DNA of 64,000 nt from Thuidium tamariscinum (taxonomy: Eukaryota; Streptophyta; Bryopsida; Hypnales; Thuidiaceae), in assembly GCA_947034885.2 (NCBI GenBank), contig OX344752.2, positions 6,944,001 to 7,008,000 on the forward strand, written 5' to 3'. Below, piece by piece: positions 59,101 through 64,000 of this stretch. The position numbers and the translations under genes are program-made. A model generated the notes under the pieces. That model worked only from the letters and a program-made list of their open reading frames with translations. It searched no databases and was not told the origin of the DNA. Every line of letters starts with the position of its first letter. Position 1 is the stretch's first letter.

Positions 59101-59680
59101 TGCCTCACTTAAAAACCTAGTTCTTTTCCAGGAGTTGCACCAACTCTTACCTGCCGCAGCTCTTTCGCCCTAAGTTTGTCCTTGTCCATAACGTACCTGC
59201 CAGCACAACACATCTTGTTAAAAACTCCACGGGCTAATCCTGTCATGCCCTAATTGGTAACACGCCAACAAATATTCACAAATTTGAATAGAGTGGAATT
59301 CTCCTTCAACTTAGGTATCAACCCCATTCTTAAAATACAGAAAACTTGACTAAAAAAGAGGCTTTCCAGATCTGTAAATCAAATCAAATCCACCAATTTG
59401 TTGAAGAATTTTAAATCGATCCCTACTTTTTCTACTGCCACAGGGTCAGCACCCCACTTTGAGACAAACTCAAGGATATCTCAAATAAGCACGAACCGTC
59501 AATCACTTAACGCGTAAATCTTCGCTCGCCACTAACATTGAAAGTCACAGACAAGCTAGACGACTGAAGGCAAACCCTAACACCGCACTTCGGAAAGTAT
59601 TGAACTCACCCAACAGCATTGAATAGGCAGCTATTGTCAGAAGGTATAACTCTGCGTAACACGACGCTCTCATCCGCCAT
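56145..59680 (-). CDS. OTU2: OTU-domain deubiquitinase, plant OTU2 / YOD1 type
   Basis: A cysteine protease that removes ubiquitin; its yeast and animal relatives (Otu1, YOD1) act with the Cdc48/p97 segregase. Eight coding exons: 59680-59610, 59196-59151, 58991-58883, 58376-58285, 58058-57996, 56932-56814, 56474-56399, 56201-56145. They total 633 nt and 210 residues, close to the about 208 of Arabidopsis OTU2. All introns are GT-AG and every join is in frame. Catalytic motif DNSCLF carries Asp15 and Cys18; the catalytic His is His122 in YDGLHYDAL. Conserved blocks include WGGAIELAIL and REIAAYDIQT. A C-terminal C2H2 finger uses Cys181, Cys184, His197 and His203 (CGVCQKG..MEHAKATGH). The N-terminal UBX-like domain of yeast and human relatives is absent, as usual in plants. 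The fifth intron (1063 bp) contains a transposon. All key residues are present, so it looks functional. Confidence 0.95.
57034..57941. mobile_element. TTAA-flanked CCCC-type element inside OTU2 intron 5
   Basis: TTAA flanks at 57030-57033 and 57942-57945. Ends are ACCCTAAAGTCCCACTGGCC and the inverted GGCCTTGGAACTTTAGGGG. 908 bp, third subtype (shares GGCAGTTTTGAGTGTTTTCTGGC-like words with 26127 and 30625). It makes up most of the 1063-bp intron and lies clear of both splice sites. No coding capacity. Confidence 0.8.
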
Positions 59681-60177
59681 GACGAAAAATTGATCTGCAC
59701 AAGGGAAACAAGAAGCAAATGAGAATGGAAATGGAGTTCATCAAAAGAGAGGGCAATAGAAACGGAGAGCGTTTCCAGCTTTCAATTTGACCTGCAAATG
59801 TTTCTTTAGTTGGATGTGCCTAGACGTAGAAGATCCATTTTCAGCGTTTTCGAAAGTTTTCCGCTCAACATCACTGTTAGTCCCATAAAGCTACACCACA
59901 ACTCACCGCTTCGAGAAAGCGATGTACTCTAATATCAAACGCTGATCCCTACCACCTCAATAGTCGCGAACAAACAGCACAAAATTTCGAAAAGTAGAGG
60001 TCGTCGAAGTAAAAATGGCAGAAGAAATTTCCCACTGATTCCAAATTCGAAACCCTAGACTTCTGAAATTTGCACAGCCCTCCAAAGCCCTCATAGAGCT
60101 AGAGAGACGCGACCTGGATTCCAATGCCACTGAAGCGTTACTACTGTTCTGACAGGGTATAGTACAAGCCAACGAAG
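59681..60177 (-). promoter_or_regulatory. OTU2 5' region, possible 5' UTR intron
   Basis: On the minus strand a strong acceptor-like sequence (TTGTTTCCCTTGTGCAG at about 59695-59711) lies 15 bp before the ATG, and GCAGGTCAAA near 59788 could serve as donor. A leader intron is therefore plausible. No TATA box is obvious. Confidence 0.35.
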
Positions 60178-60405
60178 ATGGCGTTGCGTGCACATATACA
60201 CAGTCTCAGCTACGGAAGGTTACGTAAACTGCGTGATTCGACTTCACCGTCAATTCGGGACACCAATCTCTACCACACGAAGAACCCCAAATCCATACGC
60301 TTTACTAAAGCCTTAGCTTCTTCATTTCAAACTCCCGGAGCCTCATGGTGTCCTGAATCCCCCCACATGAAGCTCCTAAGCACCCCCCAAAACCCCTCAA
60401 ATTGA
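60178..60405 (+). CDS. Possible first exon of a divergent gene, 75 codons
   Basis: The plus-strand frame starts MALRAHIHSLSYGRLRKLRD and is rich in Arg, Ser and Leu with almost no acidic residues early on, a composition like an organelle transit peptide. It lies 0.5 kb upstream of the OTU2 ATG in divergent orientation. I found no following exon with recognisable domains, so this may equally be untranslated promoter sequence. Confidence 0.25.
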   Translation: MALRAHIHSLSYGRLRKLRDSTSPSIRDTNLYHTKNPKSIRFTKALASSFQTPGASWCPESPHMKLLSTPQNPSN

Positions 60406-61269
60406 CCAGATCCAAGTAAAAAAGTAATCATCCAAAATCACGACAGGCTTGTGCGATAGACCTACAACACTTCGCGCTTCGTTGGATTCACCAAGCTCCT
60501 TGAACCCCTAAACTCCGATTCAAAACTCCACGGCTTAATTACACGCAAGTCCAGTTTGAGCTTTGCACTTGAGAAGCGCCCATCAATCGAATCCTCGAAC
60601 GAAAATGATGAAAGACGCAATTAAAAATTCCAGCAAGTTGAGATTGAAAGATGTGCGGCCGATCGAGGAACATCGGACTTTGGATCCAATAACTAGAATC
60701 GTCACCAATGGAGTAGTCTCTCGTCTACAACTTTGTCAGGCAGCAGCTATGCCTCATCTCTCAGTGTGTGCCGTAATTAAGCTTGAGATCCGAAACTTTT
60801 CCTCCTTGCCAAAGAATTTTTCTGATAGTTTTAAGATCATGCTGAGATTCCGTCGTTTGGAAGAGAGTGCCTCACTTTCATCAGAAGAAAACTGTTCATC
60901 TGCCTCCGTCCTTGGAAGTGACTGCCTGACTGGGTGCCCCACCTTCATCGGAGGAAGAAAGTGTTCAACAATTGGACGTCTGAGATTTGTATGCAAATTC
61001 AAATGGTTGGAAAAAGTTCGCTTCTGACAAGGGTACCTAAGATATGCGCACCTATACTGTATCCCTGCTACTGTACCACGGTTGGCAAATTAAAAAAAAA
61101 AAAAATTTTGAAATGGAAAGTTTTGGAAATTATTATTATTATTATTTTAAACAAATGGACAATTTCCATTGATAAAGGAAACAGTACATTGAAACAAGGG
61201 TGGACTCCAGCGAATTTTGGAAATTATTTAGAAAGTGAGCCAAAAAAACAAAAAAATTCATGCTGCATA
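60406..61269. other. Low-copy region with an unassigned 154-codon ORF
   Basis: The plus-strand frame 60563-61027 has balanced composition but no known domain. A direct repeat of about 33 bp with a period of about 71 bp lies within it (GCCTCACTTTCATCAGAAGA near 60866 and GCCCCACCTTCATCGGAGGA near 60937). It may be a diverged gene fragment or upstream transcript; not strong enough to call a gene. Confidence 0.3.
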
Positions 61270-61478
61270 AGGTAGGAGGTCCATAAAGCGACAGTCTAAG
61301 CACTGAAGCTGAATTTCGGGGAGGGAAACATCTTGAAATATTTTTCAATAAATTTTCTTTGAAAGACAAGAGGAAATGACATCCAATTCAAGTTGTTTCA
61401 TATTTTTTGGATCTTTGTGGAATTAGTTATGAAAATTTGAAGTTGAAAGCCATAGGGCTCTAAAAGCGACCACCACCT
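61270..61478. mobile_element. Short repeat N, MITE-like, copy 3, inverted
   Basis: The left end, AGGTAGGAGGTCCATAAAGC, mirrors GCTCTAAAAGCGACCACCACCT. TA precedes the left end. The interior matches 35330 and 46661 on the opposite strand. 209 bp. Confidence 0.6.
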
Positions 61479-61656
61479 ATAATGTACACAATTTGTACAT
61501 TTTGGAATATTGCAGAAATCAAAATGTACCTCTAAGCCATGTTTGGTTCTAAATGCCCTCTCAGAGTTTAAGCCTCCTACATTATTCCAAATCATCAAAA
61601 AATATCAAAGACATTCATGTTGCAAACTTCTAAAAATATAACAAATAAAAAGTTAA

Positions 61657-63062
61657 CCCCTAAGGACTTGTGGCCTTTTTTACATCAAAAAACACTCAAA
61701 CTTACCATTTCTAAAGCAAAGATTAATTTTTTTTTTAAAGTCTATTATTTTCCTTCTATATATCTAATTGTAGGATCTTGTATGAGACTAATGTAAGAAT
61801 GTATGGAAGAAATTTCAAAAACTTTGACTAAGCAGATTGCAAGATATTTGTATTTAAAGCAAAGGAATCAAGTTTTTTTGCACCTTATTCTACCACATTA
61901 CTCAGCTATGAACCTTCTTAACTAAATTTTTTTTATTTCATCATTTTGAATTTACGTGATGAAGGATTGATATGAAAGTCTAGGAAAAAAAATTAAGATA
62001 AAAACTACATACTTAGTTTTTAGTCATTAAATAATTGTTAAGTAGAAGTAGGTTCAAAATTGAATGGAAAACTAATTTGTTAATAGGTCCAAGATCAAAT
62101 TGAAATACATTGATTTCATAGCAAGATTGTTCTAGCAAGAGATATAAACCTTGTGAATCTCTTAAAAAAAATGTGAAACATAAGTTTAGAAAGGAATACT
62201 ACAAGTTATTTTTTCAAGAAGATGTTCCAATTGCTTAAAAAATAAGATTGTCCATAACTTTTGGATAACAAATTCAAATGGAATAAATCAAAGATTTTCA
62301 ACTAAATAAAAATACAGTCTAAATGAAAAAATTTAAAAAAATTTATAATAAATTTTTTTGAGGCTTTTTTTTACTTGAGGAACTAAAATTTGGGAGTTCC
62401 ATGCAATAAGCCAACAACTTTTTCTCCCATGAATCAATTGAAATTTTTTTTAAAAATTTGAAAGCTAATATGTTATTCTATCTTTATTAGAATTGAAATA
62501 TTTATAGATTTTATCCATTTAGTAGTAAAATCCCACTAAAAATCAGGATAGATTGTCTTAGCATAAGTAAGTGCCTTGTCAAACTTTAAGACATTCTTGC
62601 ATCAACAAGTACCAAAACCAGTGGTAATAACAAATTTTAATAGATTTCTAAAATATTCAATGAGTTGATTGGTGTTCTATGAGCATGCAATGTCCAAATC
62701 AAGTCAACTTGGACTCTTTCCCTACTTTCTTGAATCTATTTTCCAAACACCCTTGGCTAGTTAAAACTTTTGAAAAAGAAAATCTAATATTTGGATTTTA
62801 TACCTATTTCATTAGTTTGCAAATCACTGGCTTGTGCTTGCAAAATGGCCTCAAAGTAAGAGATTTGAGATCACTTGGGATAATTTGGGGCTTTAAAAGA
62901 CAATGGGGCAATCCATTTGATGATTGGAGCATTTTTCTAAAAGTTAAAGCGGTCTTAATAGTAGGATACAATTTTAAAAGTTAATTTTTAGTTCTCTATA
63001 GGTTAGATTGTTAGGTAATTTGAAGGGAGAGGAGGCCCTTGAATGTATAAAAAGCCTCCCAT
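61657..63062. mobile_element. TTAA-type element, left end, then unassigned AT-rich sequence
   Basis: TTAA (61653-61656) is followed by CCCCTAAGGACTTGTGGCC, and the first several hundred bases (AACACTCAAACTTACCATTTC, TTGCAAGATATTTGTA) follow the third subtype in reverse. No right end was found, so the extent is uncertain. The plus frame 62679-62984 shows no domain. Confidence 0.4.
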
Positions 63063-64000
63063 GGGTGAATTCACGAAACACTTGTACTATTTTCACTTTA
63101 AGTTTTTGAGGACTAGTTTTTTGGCTATAACTTTTGTGTTTTAGCTCCAAATGACTCTAAATTTATAGAGAGCTCACTCATAACTATTCTACATCTTTAA
63201 TAATTTTTGAATATTTTTCAAAAATATTTTACTATTTTTAAATAGCCCTCGATATTTTGTCACAAATTCCATAGAATGGAGTTTTTAGTACTATTTTGAA
63301 CCCAAAAAAACGAATTTTAAGGTGAAATTTTGAGAGGATGGTCTTTTAGTATATTTGTAGCTATTCCCAAAAGGAATTTTCAAAATAGTTAATTTTGTGT
63401 GGTGTAGAAGTCCACAAAGGGACATTTTTGATGCCTTTGTGGTGTTTGCTTTTTGAAACTTATAAAACATAATTTTGGTATTTTTTTTTTGCAAATCTCA
63501 TCACCAAAAAGTCTTCTCAAATGGAAATTTTTTTTTAATATTTTAAAAAATAATCTCTATTTTTTATTAAGTTAAACATTGAAGTATCTATTTTCTTCAC
63601 CCAGTGAAGAAAAATACAACTTTGACATTTTAATTTGTAAAAAATAGAAAAAACAATTTTAAGAAAATCTAAAAATTTTCCATTTGAGAAGACTTCTTGG
63701 TGATGGGATTTGAACAAAAAAAATACCAAAATTTTGTTTTATAAGTTTCAAAAAGCAAACTACAAATAGGTAGCAAAAATGCCCTTTTGTGGACTTCTAC
63801 ACCAGACAAAATTAACTATTTTGAAAATTCCTTTTGGGGATAGCTAAAAATATACTAAAAGACCATCCTCTCAAAATTTCACTTTAAAATTCGTTTTTTT
63901 GGGTTCAAAATAGTACTAAAAACTCCATTCAATGGAATTTGTGAGAAATTAATAAAATTGGATTTTAAATATGAAATGATTTTTTAAAATTTTCGAAAAA
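63063..64000. mobile_element. T4-family fold-back element running off the window
   Basis: Starts GGGTGAATTCACGAAACAC. The sequence from about 63610 to 63935 is the inverse of about 63280-63600, meeting near TTTTCTTCACCCAGTGAAGA. It therefore has the same head-to-head layout as 7028-9451. The right end lies beyond 64000. Confidence 0.65.

Overview
This window looks like nuclear DNA of a land plant. It carries two confidently recognised genes in a very AT-rich, repeat-dominated landscape. The first is an AP2/ERF transcription factor (minus strand, 11517-13224, two exons). The second is an OTU-family deubiquitinase of the plant OTU2 / YOD1 type (minus strand, 56145-59680, eight coding exons, 210 residues). 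Both have canonical GT-AG introns, and every coding join keeps the frame. The roughly 43 kb between them is almost all mobile-element debris, which suggests a large, repeat-rich genome. A seedless vascular plant or a bryophyte with large intergenic spaces would fit, but the sequence alone does not fix the species.

Layout. 1-11 kb: nested non-autonomous DNA transposons, including TTAA-flanked elements, a CACTA-type MITE with a TTG duplication, and a fold-back element interrupted by a pogo/Tc1-like element with a DDE transposase relic. 11.5-13.5 kb: the ERF gene and its TATA box. 13.5-16 kb: mostly low-copy sequence. 16-38 kb: TTAA elements, fold-back elements, a four-unit tandem array of about 277 bp, a minisatellite and TA-flanked MITEs. 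39-46.7 kb: a decayed Ty3/gypsy retrotransposon (gag, protease, RT, RNase H), broken and partly inverted. 47-49 kb: a diverged tandem duplication of about 0.87 kb. 49-55 kb: more elements and a long TA microsatellite. 55.4 kb: a small possible secreted-protein ORF. 56.1-59.7 kb: OTU2, with a TTAA element inside one intron. 60-64 kb: upstream region, then repeats running off the window.

The most informative structure is a TIR transposon family of about 725-735 bp, called T4 here. Its ends are GGGTSATTGCAAGAAACAC and it makes 4-bp target duplications. Five duplications are exact (TTTC, TAGG, CCAA, TTGA, ATGT), one matches at 3 of 4 bases, and one (AGTA) is recovered across a rearrangement. One T4 copy was inserted between the RT and RNase H regions of the gypsy relic. 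It was later split by an inversion of about 4.7 kb, so its two halves now lie 5 kb apart. A second widespread family has CCCC termini and TTAA target sites, the hallmark of piggyBac-like transposons. No transposase for T4 or for the TTAA family is visible in this window.
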